NCBI GenBank assembly: GCA_030432015.1
Contig: JAUIHJ010000058.1
Location: 1-17,548, forward strand
Source: a bacterium
GTDB taxonomy: Bacteria; Planctomycetota; Planctomycetia; Pirellulales; Pirellulaceae
Direction: 5' to 3'
Length of the DNA stretch: 17,548 bases
Positions 1 through 7,302 of this stretch are shown piece by piece. The notes beneath the pieces were generated by a model, which worked only from the letters and a program-made list of their open reading frames with translations, was not told the DNA's origin and did no database searches. Position 1 is the stretch's first letter, and each line of letters opens with the position of its first letter. The translations under genes and the position numbers were made by a program.

Positions 1-129
1 CGGCAAGTACCCAAACGAATTGTTCTTTGGGCTGCAACTAATGAAGCAATGGTGGCAGGTCAAGTTGCACAGCGTGCCGGCAACTTGAAACCACAAGTGA
101 TCCAAGTGCGAGAGATCAAGGGAGGGTGA
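1..129 (+). CDS. C-terminal tail of an unrecognised protein (cut by left edge)
   Basis: Frame 1 is open from the first base to a TGA at 127-129 and encodes 42 residues that look like ordinary protein: RQVPKRIVLWAATNEAM near the start and QVIQVREIKGG at the end. Hydrophobic and charged residues are mixed and there is no low-complexity stretch. No domain can be assigned from so short a tail. The next gene is on the opposite strand and ends about 110 nt away, so the two genes converge. It could also be a chance open frame, since 42 codons without a stop is not rare in GC-rich DNA. Confidence 0.4.
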   Translation, partial: RQVPKRIVLWAATNEAMVAGQVAQRAGNLKPQVIQVREIKGG

Positions 130-237
130 CGAAGAGACGCTCATACCTGAAAAACCTTGGAGGGCGTGTCCATCAACGAAGCGGGGTGCGGGACTCGGTG
201 GTGGTTCCCGATAAACCGGTGAGCCGTGTTTCGCTAG

Positions 238-1524
238 TCAATCTTCCTGTGGCGGCATCAATGAGGTCGCCGTGGCATACAGGTCAAGATCCGCGCGGTC
301 GCCGATGATCGTGAACACATCACGCACCTGCTGAATGCCGATCGACGTCAAGAACGTCGAATTGCGTCCATAACTCTTGGCCCCCAAGACATAAAAGTCC
401 GGCTCCGGATTGATCAACGCTGGCGGCCCGGGGACAGGCTGCTCCAGGCAATCCGCCGATGTCGATTGGCTGATTGCCGCGGCCAACTTGATGGGGCCAT
501 CGGATGCGTAGCACGTATGGACTTGAAGTTCGGCGAAGATCCCGTTATCCGGGCGCCCGCCCACGTTCGCAATAACACGATCAACGGTTAACAAACCTTC
601 GTGCGCGCCTTGTAATGTGACCTCGAACCCGTCCTCGCCACGTCGAATCGCCTGAATCGACGTACTTCGCCAACAGACAACGCCGGGGCTTTCGCCGGTC
701 GACAGGGCATTCGCGCGACTGGCAAGTTCGGCGCGTTCGGCAAGACGGTCCGCCGGAATTTCGTTGATCGGGCCGCCGGCCGGCGCGCCGTCCCGAGGAT
801 GTCGCACAACCCAAGTGACCCGCGTCTGCTCGTTTTCTTTGACCAGGGCCGCGAGCGCGACGACGGATGTCGCTGCGGAGTAGCCGCTGCCGACGACCAA
901 GGTATGCTGACCTTCGTAATGCGCGCGATCGCGCCCAAGCACATCCGGAATCCCGTATGCGATCTCGCTCTTCGTAGCGAGTTCGCCGCATGCCGGCGCG
1001 CCCCCCTGCCCCATAAAGTTGGGATTGTGGTAGACGCCGCTGGTGTCGATCACCACTTCTGCGGCGGCTTCAGATTCCGAACCGTCGCGATTCCGTAGCA
1101 ACAAACGAAAATCGGCCTCGCGCCGGCATTCGTCCCCTGGAAAGTCCGATTTGAGGAAATCGGTGCGTGCCACGGAAATGACTTCCGTCCCCGTGTGCAG
1201 GTGATCTGCCAGCAAGTCCGTCTGCGATAGCGGTTGCAAGTAGCGTTCGAACCATTCTTGCCCCGTCAGAATCGCCTCATCCGCCGGCGGCTGGTACGCG
1301 GGGTCCTGAGCCGCAATTGCCGCGATCCCCAACGTCGATCGGTTCATCTGAAACGGACTAAACATGCGGACGTGCCCCCATTGCCGGACGTTTGCGGCCA
1401 CGTCGTCCCGCTCATACAATTCAACCTGGTACCCCAAGAAGCGAGCGTACAACGCGGCTTCCAGGCCAATCGGGCCTGCGCCGATGACGGCAATTCTTGC
1501 GGGAGAGTCAACAGCCACGAGCAA
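238..1524 (-). CDS. FAD/NAD(P)-binding oxidoreductase (monooxygenase-like flavoprotein)
   Basis: The 428-residue protein has two dinucleotide-binding folds. An N-terminal FAD Rossmann motif GAGPIGLEAALYARFLG (about residues 15-31) is followed by an acidic ELYER at the end of the second strand. A second glycine-rich motif, VVGSGYSA, lies near the middle and fits an NAD(P)H-binding domain inserted in a flavoprotein of the FMO/thioredoxin-reductase superfamily. NVGGRPDNGIF and the C-terminal FYVLGAKSYGRN..FL look like the closing FAD-contact segments. No CxxC redox pair is seen, so a disulfide reductase is unlikely. The substrate cannot be told. The start used is TTG, with AGAAG six bases upstream; a GTG two codons later is an alternative. 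No signal peptide is seen, so it is probably cytoplasmic. It is transcribed alone, divergent from the pqiA-like gene. Confidence 0.82.
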   Translation of the reverse strand: MLVAVDSPARIAVIGAGPIGLEAALYARFLGYQVELYERDDVAANVRQWGHVRMFSPFQMNRSTLGIAAIAAQDPAYQPPADEAILTGQEWFERYLQPLSQTDLLADHLHTGTEVISVARTDFLKSDFPGDECRREADFRLLLRNRDGSESEAAAEVVIDTSGVYHNPNFMGQGGAPACGELATKSEIAYGIPDVLGRDRAHYEGQHTLVVGSGYSAATSVVALAALVKENEQTRVTWVVRHPRDGAPAGGPINEIPADRLAERAELASRANALSTGESPGVVCWRSTSIQAIRRGEDGFEVTLQGAHEGLLTVDRVIANVGGRPDNGIFAELQVHTCYASDGPIKLAAAISQSTSADCLEQPVPGPPALINPEPDFYVLGAKSYGRNSTFLTSIGIQQVRDVFTIIGDRADLDLYATATSLMPPQED

Positions 1525-1623
1525 TCCGATCTTCTGGGGAGGTTGGTGAAGGGAAGAAAAACGTCCATCGCGGTCCAGGCGTCAGCCCGCCAGGAGTCGT
1601 TCCGATCCCAACCGAGGCGATGA

Positions 1624-1646
1624 CGCAGGCGAACTTGCTGCCTGCG
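1624..1646. repeat. Inverted repeat between divergent genes
   Basis: CGCAGGC (1624-1630) and GCCTGCG (1640-1646) are perfect 7-bp inverted arms around a 9-nt centre. The element lies in the 223-nt space between the divergent flavoprotein and pqiA-like starts, so it could be an operator or a hairpin in the flavoprotein-side transcript. There is no T run, so it does not look like an intrinsic terminator. Confidence 0.4.
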
Positions 1647-1747
1647 AATCGATTTCCAGTGACTCGGTCGCCGCCAAGACTATCAATCGACGTTTCTCAC
1701 TTGGGGCATTGTATGATCGTTCACACAGGGTTCCCAGCGGTCGCCCA

Positions 1748-2350
1748 ATGACAATCCGCCAGTTGAAAGCATGTCATTGTTGTGGCCTGATCCACCGCGT
1801 GCCGGAATTGGCGCCGGGCGAGTCGGCCCGATGCACTCGCTGTCGCACCGCGATCACGCGCGACGCCAGCGACACGCGTTCGGCCAGTCGCACCGCCGCT
1901 GCGGCCCTGGGCGCCTTTTTCTTGTTTTGGCCGGCCGTCTTCCTCCCGATCTTGCGCATCGAACAACTCGGCCATCGCCACGAGTCGAGCATTTTCTCCG
2001 GAACGATGGAATTGATCGGCGAAGGGAGTTGGTTTGTCGGGGGCATTGTGTTGGTGTTTTCCATTGTGTTTCCGCTGCTCAAAATCGTGTTGCTGCTCGA
2101 ACTGAGCCTGCTCGGCCTGCTTCACCGTCGCCACAAGGCACTCACCTATCGCCTGATGGAACACCTGGGAAAATGGAGCATGATGGATGTCATGCTGCTC
2201 GCGTTTCTGGTGATGCTGGTGAAGCTGGGCAGCGTCGTGGAATTTCACCTGGGCCCTGCGGTGTGGGCCTTTGTGCTGTGTGTCGCAATGAATATGGCGG
2301 CCTCGCTTTCATTCGATGCCCATGCCATCTGGGAGGTGACCGATGAATGA
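1748..2350 (+). CDS. pqiA: PqiA/LetA-like inner-membrane protein, single domain with zinc-ribbon-like N-terminus
   Basis: The 200-residue protein opens with a cysteine cluster (CHCCG near residues 9-13 and CTRC at 29-32) that fits the zinc ribbon of PqiA/LetA proteins. Four hydrophobic helices follow at roughly 50-70, 97-124, 144-165 and 170-190. The helix-3 region KWSMMDVMLLAFLVMLVKLG is typical of the family. Known PqiA and LetA (YebS) proteins usually carry two such four-helix domains; this one has a single domain. The family partners an MCE protein in moving lipids between inner and outer membrane, and here the MCE gene follows directly with an 8-nt overlap, which supports co-translation. 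ATG 1748 is preferred to an upstream in-frame TTG at 1709, because the added residues are not family-like. A TATGAT hexamer at 1712-1717 could be the -10, but I see no convincing -35. Confidence 0.85.
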   Translation: MTIRQLKACHCCGLIHRVPELAPGESARCTRCRTAITRDASDTRSASRTAAAALGAFFLFWPAVFLPILRIEQLGHRHESSIFSGTMELIGEGSWFVGGIVLVFSIVFPLLKIVLLLELSLLGLLHRRHKALTYRLMEHLGKWSMMDVMLLAFLVMLVKLGSVVEFHLGPAVWAFVLCVAMNMAASLSFDAHAIWEVTDE

Positions 2351-4211
2351 CCCGCACCAGCACCGAACGGATCCGATCGATTCCGGCGCGGGGGCTGCCG
2401 ACGCAACGCGTTCGGTCGAGTCGATCCCCCAGGCAGAAGTCCACACCGATCGCAGCGAATTGCTCGAGGTCTTGCGACAGCGCCCCAGCAAGTCCTGGGT
2501 TCTGACGCTGATCTGCCTGCTGATCGCCGTCGCCCTGTTCTGGTCGGGACTTCGACAGCGATCGACGTCGATCACCGTGCAATTTGAACAGGGTCATGGA
2601 ATCAAGCCTGGTGACCGCCTACAACATCGGGGGATCGAAGTGGGCGAGGTCACCGCCGTAACATTGGATGACAATCTCTCCCAAGTGGACGTGGAGATCG
2701 AATTGGAAACGGCTGCCGCCGGGCTGGCCCGCCAGGGGAGTCGCTTCTGGATCGAACGTCCGCGGATCAGCCTGGCCCGCGTTAGTGGCCTCGAGACCGT
2801 GGTCGGTGCGAAATTTATTGGTGTGGTACCGGGCCCGCAAACGGCAGCCAGGACGACGCGCTTCAAGGGCGAGGAGACGCCGCCGACACTACGTGAGGCG
2901 GCGTCGACCGAACCGCTCGAGATTCTGATTCGATTCTCCAACGGCCACGGCCTGACCACCGGCGACGTGGTCAAGTTCCGCGGCATCGTGGTCGGCGAGA
3001 TCGTGGACATCGCACTCAACGAACGACTCGATGGAATCGACGTGCAGGTTCGTTTAGCGGCCAGCGGTCGATTACTGGCGCGGGCCGGGACCCGCTTTTG
3101 GATCGAGCGTCCACGCGTTCAACTGACGGGAATCAGCGGCCTGGACACGCTGACCGGCGGGCAACATATTGCCACCGCCGCCGGGCCAGACGAGGCCCCG
3201 GCACAGGTTTTGTTTGACGGCCTGGACGAACCTCCGGGCATGCTGGATCAACGGCCCGGCGGTTTGGAATTTGTAATTTACAGCCAGGATCGCGAGGGCA
3301 TCAACCGCGGCGCACCGCTCACCCACCGTGGTCTTCAAATCGGCCACATCGTTGCCGTTGGCCTTTCGGCCGATGCGGCACAGATCGAAACGCGGCTCTA
3401 CGTCGACCCCGCCTATCGGAGCCTGATTCGCCAGAATTCCGTCTTCTGGAGCGTCGGGGGCATCGACGCCAGCTTTGGTTTTGGCGGGCTGCAGATCAGC
3501 AGCGACACACTGGCCACCATCGCCGTCGGCGGCATTGCGATGGGGACACCGGATCCACCAGGTGGACAGGCGACCCTGGGTGCGAAGTTTACTCTAAGCG
3601 AAGAACCCAATGGCTGGCGTCAATGGACACCCCGCATCCCGATCGGCACCTCGCTGTTACCGCACGACACCATGCTTCCGCAACCGGTCCGTGTGGCGCT
3701 AATCTGGCAACAGCGATTCCTGGGCCTGGCCCAATCAACACAAGCCACCGGCTGGGGGTTAAGGCTGGCAGACCAGCGGCTGATCGCTCCGGCCAACGTC
3801 ATGGTGCCTCCCACGGCTGCGATCGGCGGCGTTGCGGAGTTGCAATTCGACGGCACAAAGCTTGCAACAACCGCCAAGCGCGTCGGCGTTGTCGATGGCC
3901 TGGCGGTGCTTTCCCTTCCCGACGCCGGCCCCGGAGGCTGGCCCGTGGAACGAATTCGGAAGATGACAGCGCCCGAGGATTGCCTGATCGTCTTCGGCGG
4001 GCTCGACGCCACGCGCTCGCTGCCTGCCACCCGGTTAACCATCAAGGACGGCCGGCTCTCCATTGACGACTCGTTCAGCCTGCCGATCGATGCTCATGGG
4101 GCCAGCGTCGTGGCCGTTCGCGATGGCCTGCTGGTCGGCATGATCGCGATGCAAGTGGGACGGCCGGCGCTCCTGAACGTCACCCCCACTGAGGCCAAGG
4201 TAACGCGTTGA
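2343..4211 (+). CDS. pqiB: PqiB-like MCE protein with three MCE domains and a protease-like C-terminal domain
   Basis: The 622-residue protein has one membrane helix (about 50-70) after a 50-residue cytoplasmic tail. Three MCE/MlaD domains follow at about 76-163, 192-281 and 308-402. The first two share the motif GSRFWIERPR/GTRFWIERPR and the strand pair RGIEVGEV/RGIVVGEI. Known relatives (PqiB, LetB) form hexameric tunnels that carry lipids across the periplasm; E. coli PqiB also has three MCE domains but ends in a long coiled-coil needle. Here there is no coiled coil. Residues about 432-615 instead resemble a trypsin/DegP-like beta fold: the WGLRLADQRLIAPANV segment, then DGLAVLSLP, then GASVVAVRDGLLVGM. 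None of the three catalytic positions is kept. The gene overlaps the pqiA-like gene by 8 nt and its stop lies in the loop of a small inverted repeat. Confidence 0.85.
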   Translation: MNDPHQHRTDPIDSGAGAADATRSVESIPQAEVHTDRSELLEVLRQRPSKSWVLTLICLLIAVALFWSGLRQRSTSITVQFEQGHGIKPGDRLQHRGIEVGEVTAVTLDDNLSQVDVEIELETAAAGLARQGSRFWIERPRISLARVSGLETVVGAKFIGVVPGPQTAARTTRFKGEETPPTLREAASTEPLEILIRFSNGHGLTTGDVVKFRGIVVGEIVDIALNERLDGIDVQVRLAASGRLLARAGTRFWIERPRVQLTGISGLDTLTGGQHIATAAGPDEAPAQVLFDGLDEPPGMLDQRPGGLEFVIYSQDREGINRGAPLTHRGLQIGHIVAVGLSADAAQIETRLYVDPAYRSLIRQNSVFWSVGGIDASFGFGGLQISSDTLATIAVGGIAMGTPDPPGGQATLGAKFTLSEEPNGWRQWTPRIPIGTSLLPHDTMLPQPVRVALIWQQRFLGLAQSTQATGWGLRLADQRLIAPANVMVPPTAAIGGVAELQFDGTKLATTAKRVGVVDGLAVLSLPDAGPGGWPVERIRKMTAPEDCLIVFGGLDATRSLPATRLTIKDGRLSIDDSFSLPIDAHGASVVAVRDGLLVGMIAMQVGRPALLNVTPTEAKVTR

Positions 4212-4218
4212 CACGCGT
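4203..4218. repeat. Short inverted repeat around the MCE gene stop codon
   Basis: Two copies of the self-complementary hexamer ACGCGT (4203-4208 and 4213-4218) are separated by TGAC. They can pair as a 6-bp stem with a tetraloop that contains most of the TGA stop. There is no U run on either strand, so it is not a classical terminator, although the convergent kinase gene ends less than 100 nt away. The remaining 85 nt up to the kinase stop hold nothing else I can name. Confidence 0.3.
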
Positions 4219-4303
4219 CGTGCTGGGTCGACCTCATCCACGAAGACGCGGTTGCACCGGATGTGTCCACAGCCCTGCGACTGCCCGTCCCTGTTGCAAG
4301 ACG

Positions 4304-6007
4304 TCAATCCCAAGCCGTATTTCGCGGCGTCGGCTCGCCCTCCACCGGCGGTGGATCTCCCCCTTTGATCAGCATGTATCCCACCCCGAGAACGACCACC
4401 AGCAAGCCGACACCGATCGCGGTCCACAACCAGGCGGGTGGTTGCGACGACTTGCGAGGTGCAACCGTCTCTTTGGTACTCCCGGCCGACTTGGCAATTC
4501 CGCTGGTCTTCGCGGTCTTCGCGGCCTTCCGATTTACTTTGGAAGAGACTCCACCTCGACGCCGCAAACGTGATGTCGAAGGCTCATTCGCAACCTCGAT
4601 ACTGAAGACGCTGCTGTCATCGCGTGGTGGTTCATCGTCCTCAATAATCTCGACTTCCGGCGGATCATCCGGACTGGTCTTGGTGGTTGGGCTGGACGCC
4701 GCTGGCGTGCCTGGCTGTGTGTCGCTAAGTGCCACAAGCTTCGTGGGAACGGGCGTCGTCGCGACCGACTGCACGGCGATCGGGTCGCGTGCAACCTTGA
4801 TCCGCGCCGTCGGCATGGCATCAGAAATCGCCACCGCCGCAGGCGTTGCATTCGAAGTTCCCCTGATTGCCTGTGGTTGGGCCGGCCGACGTGGTTCGGC
4901 TGGCATGTCGTCGCGTCCGGCCATCGGACCGGTCGACGACTGGTCCGTCGGGCGAGCCGGTGCGGCGTGCCCGTTGCTGATCAGCCATTGTGACAGCTGT
5001 TCGGCGATCTCCCCGCAGGAACTCTGACGATCGGCCGGATCCTTCTGAATCATCTTCGTACAAATCTCTGCCAATTCGCGCGGGCAGTCCCCCCGCACTT
5101 CACGCAAAGGCCGCGGCATCCTGGTCTGATGCATGGCAATCCGTTGGGCCAATGTCCCTTCATTGAACGGCGGATGCCCTGTCAACAAGAAGTACATCGT
5201 GCAGCCCAACCCATAGATATCCGCGCGGTGGTCCACTTCGTGGCTGTTGAGCGCTTGTTCCGGGGCTAGATAGTCTGCCGTGCCGAGGACATTTTCGTTG
5301 TGCGCAATGGTTAACGAATCACGATCAGATTCCGAAAACAGAGCGAGTCCCAGGTCCAGCACCTTGAGCACTCCGTTCGGATCGATCAGCAGGTTCGCCG
5401 GTTTCACGTCACGATGAATCAAATTGTTCTCGTGGGCATTGGCCAATCCGATGGCCGCCTGGGCAATGTAGTTGGCGGTGACGGCAGCAGACAAAGGACC
5501 TTGACTGGTGACCAGGGTCTGCAGGTCACTTCCATCGACAAACTCCATCACCAGGTAATGCTGGTCCCCTTCATTGTCGACATCGTAGGCCCGCGCGATG
5601 TTCGGATGATCCAACGACGCCGTCGCTCGGGCTTCCAAGTGAAACCGCGCCAGGTAAGACGAATCACCAACTTTGCTGCGGGGAAGCACTTTGATCGCCC
5701 GCTTTTGGTCCATCAGGACATGCTGTGCCAAATACACACTGCTCATCCCGCCGGTACCTAAATGGCCGAGCAACTTGTACTTGCCCAAGTAAAAGCCCTT
5801 GCTCTTGCCGGCCATCAACTTTTCGACCTGCCAAGGTGTGAGCAGGTCAGCCTTGATCAGATGACTGGAAACGACCTCCGCATCCACGGGGAGCGAATCA
5901 TCTTCCTGCGCCTTGAGTTCAAGCAACGATTTCCTCAACCGGTCTTCCGGTACCAGTTGGCTGCGTTGCACAAACTCGAGAAATTTTTTGACGCTTAGCT
6001 TCGCCAT
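4304..6007 (-). CDS. Membrane-anchored eukaryotic-like Ser/Thr protein kinase
   Basis: The 567-residue protein begins MAKLSVKKFLEF with a roughly 70-residue helical module of the kind often found ahead of planctomycete kinases. The kinase domain runs from about 75 to 345. It has the glycine loop GTGGMSSV (84-91), lysine K106 in AIKVL, catalytic loop HRDVKPANLL (198-207), DLG (218-220) in place of DFG, and APE (248-250). All residues needed for catalysis are present. A Pro/Ser/Thr-rich linker follows, with an acidic patch (EIIEDDEPP) and a Lys/Ala-rich basic stretch. One membrane helix (WLWTAIGVGLLVVVLGV) precedes a tail of about 24 residues, so no sizeable sensor domain lies outside. ATG 6007 is chosen over an in-frame GTG at 6106 because the family-like sequence starts there. 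The target is unknown; the gene stands alone between convergent and divergent neighbours. Confidence 0.92.
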   Translation of the reverse strand: MAKLSVKKFLEFVQRSQLVPEDRLRKSLLELKAQEDDSLPVDAEVVSSHLIKADLLTPWQVEKLMAGKSKGFYLGKYKLLGHLGTGGMSSVYLAQHVLMDQKRAIKVLPRSKVGDSSYLARFHLEARATASLDHPNIARAYDVDNEGDQHYLVMEFVDGSDLQTLVTSQGPLSAAVTANYIAQAAIGLANAHENNLIHRDVKPANLLIDPNGVLKVLDLGLALFSESDRDSLTIAHNENVLGTADYLAPEQALNSHEVDHRADIYGLGCTMYFLLTGHPPFNEGTLAQRIAMHQTRMPRPLREVRGDCPRELAEICTKMIQKDPADRQSSCGEIAEQLSQWLISNGHAAPARPTDQSSTGPMAGRDDMPAEPRRPAQPQAIRGTSNATPAAVAISDAMPTARIKVARDPIAVQSVATTPVPTKLVALSDTQPGTPAASSPTTKTSPDDPPEVEIIEDDEPPRDDSSVFSIEVANEPSTSRLRRRGGVSSKVNRKAAKTAKTSGIAKSAGSTKETVAPRKSSQPPAWLWTAIGVGLLVVVLGVGYMLIKGGDPPPVEGEPTPRNTAWD

Positions 6008-6373
6008 ACGTTGGTCAACCGTTTGCCCCCGAAGACTGGGCTTGCTCGCTAGAAAAGTGCCGGTCGCTCGGAATCGAATGCCGGCGTATGAGTCAAATGG
6101 CGTCACACCGCAACCGTTGTACCGGCTGACAGGATTCCTTTAAAACTATCACACTACTACAAAAAATGCCAGTTTCTCCGCGCGACGACCGGCAAGGTCG
6201 GACGTTTGGTCCAGCCGCAGTTTGTAACGCCTCGAACCATGTTGACGATCATTCCCAAGGTGCCGACAATCGAGCCTGATGTCGTACGAGATGTTGCAAC
6301 AACCGGGACGCCACGCGATTCCTCGGGCGTTGGGTACTCCGGCCTGACCTCCGCCGCCAAGAAAGTGACTTCC
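6008..6373. other. Divergent intergenic region, kinase / glutaredoxin operon
   Basis: These 366 nt separate two divergent starts. An AT-rich patch at about 6138-6170 (TTTAAAACTATCACACTACTACAA) probably holds the kinase promoter on the minus strand, but I cannot fix its boxes. A candidate + strand promoter lies at 6242-6270. The frame of the downstream gene is open back to 6206, but that stretch does not look like part of a glutaredoxin. Confidence 0.4.
6242..6270 (+). promoter_or_regulatory. Candidate sigma70-type promoter of the glutaredoxin operon
   Basis: TTGACG (6242-6247) and GACAAT (6265-6270) are separated by 17 nt. The -35 matches the consensus at five of six positions and the -10 at four of six. 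Transcription would begin near 6277 and leave a leader of about 100 nt. The match is modest. Confidence 0.35.
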
Positions 6374-6607
6374 ATGGCCATACCCCACGCGGTGCTTTAC
6401 ACCCGCCAGGGATGCCACCTGTGCGATCAGGCCCATGCGGAATTGCTCCGCTTCGGCTTGACCCCGGACATCATCGACATTGATGAAGATCCCGAGTTGA
6501 CCAAACGTTACACCGACTGTGTGCCGGTCGTGTGGATCGGCGGGCGCGAGCGTTTTCGGGGTCGCGTCAATCCGATTCTACTGCAACGCTTGCTGCATTC
6601 GCCGTAA
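6374..6607 (+). CDS. Small glutaredoxin-like protein (DUF836 type)
   Basis: The 77-residue protein has the thioredoxin-fold start AVLYTRQGCHLC, whose CHLC is a CxxC redox pair at the end of the first strand. It then has IIDIDEDPEL, the cis-proline region CVPVVWIGG, and a final helix LLQRLLHSP. Length and motifs fit the short glutaredoxin-like family (PF05768), which handles thiol-disulfide exchange, usually without a defined partner. ATG 6374 is chosen because the fold begins immediately after it. The frame extends upstream to a TTG at 6206 that would add 56 unlikely residues. It is the first gene of a tight operon, 23 nt before the glycosyltransferase-like gene. The protein is cytoplasmic by the absence of a signal peptide. 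Confidence 0.85.
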   Translation: MAIPHAVLYTRQGCHLCDQAHAELLRFGLTPDIIDIDEDPELTKRYTDCVPVVWIGGRERFRGRVNPILLQRLLHSP

Positions 6608-6630
6608 GTCCTTCGCAAGGGTGAAAAACT

Positions 6631-7302
6631 GTGAATCAGCTCGGCATGTTTGCGAAATACTGGCGGCCCGGTGCAGTGAAAACGCGCCTGGCCGCCACGA
6701 TCGGCCCCGTCCGCGCAAGCCACCTGTATCGGCGTTTTGTCGTGCGGCTGCTGGAGCGACTACAAACCAGCGGCGATCGGAGAATCCTCGCATATAGCCC
6801 CGACGAACAACGGGAAGCGTTTGCCAGAATTACGACCGGGGCGTGGGACCTGGTCCCGCAAGCAGCGGGCGACCTGGGCCAGCGAATCCAGGCATTCTTT
6901 GCAGCGCATCTGCTACGGGAGCAGGACCGAGTCGTCGTCATTGGAACCGACAGCCCGACACTGCCGATTCAAACGATCGACGATGCGTTCGCCGCCCTTC
7001 AGACTCACCCCGTCGTGCTGGGACCAACGCGCGACGGTGGTTATTACCTGGTGGGTGCGAGCGGAAAAATTCCTCCCATCTTTACCGGGATCGACTGGAG
7101 TACACCGGCGGTCTGGCAACAGACGACTGACCGGCTTCGCCAGGACGGCTCGCGGTTCGCCGAACTGTCCGCCTGGTACGACGTCGACGATCTCTACGAC
7201 CTGCGCGAAATTGGCGCTGAACTCCAACAACTCGAGCAGACCGATCCGAGCTGGCGGGATTTGTCGGCTGAGGTGCAGACAGCATTGGCCAGCGCATCAT
7301 GA
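6631..7302 (+). CDS. TIGR04282-family (DUF2064) glycosyltransferase
   Basis: The 223-residue protein has the marks of DUF2064: an N-terminal KYWRPGAVKTRLA nucleotide-sugar loop, GTDSPTLP (the metal-binding region with Asp-Ser) near residue 108, and VLGPTRDGGYYLVGA near 130. The family is a GT-A-like nucleotidyl/glycosyl transferase annotated as TIGR04282, 'arsenosugar biosynthesis glycosyltransferase', from its frequent link to arsenic methylation genes. No arsM or radical-SAM arsenosugar gene lies here, so the arsenic role is not supported by this context. The start is GTG 6631, with AAGG about 10 nt upstream. It overlaps the next gene by 4 nt (ATGA), which implies coupled translation. Confidence 0.87.
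   Translation: MNQLGMFAKYWRPGAVKTRLAATIGPVRASHLYRRFVVRLLERLQTSGDRRILAYSPDEQREAFARITTGAWDLVPQAAGDLGQRIQAFFAAHLLREQDRVVVIGTDSPTLPIQTIDDAFAALQTHPVVLGPTRDGGYYLVGASGKIPPIFTGIDWSTPAVWQQTTDRLRQDGSRFAELSAWYDVDDLYDLREIGAELQQLEQTDPSWRDLSAEVQTALASAS

Noticed and set aside
6131..6176. Sigma54 promoter for the kinase (TGGCATTTTTTG on the minus strand)
   Set aside because: The -24 element matches, but the -12 TTGCA part is missing.
6206..6373. N-terminal extension of the glutaredoxin-like protein from a TTG
   Set aside because: It would put 56 unrelated residues ahead of a fold that normally begins within a few residues of the start.
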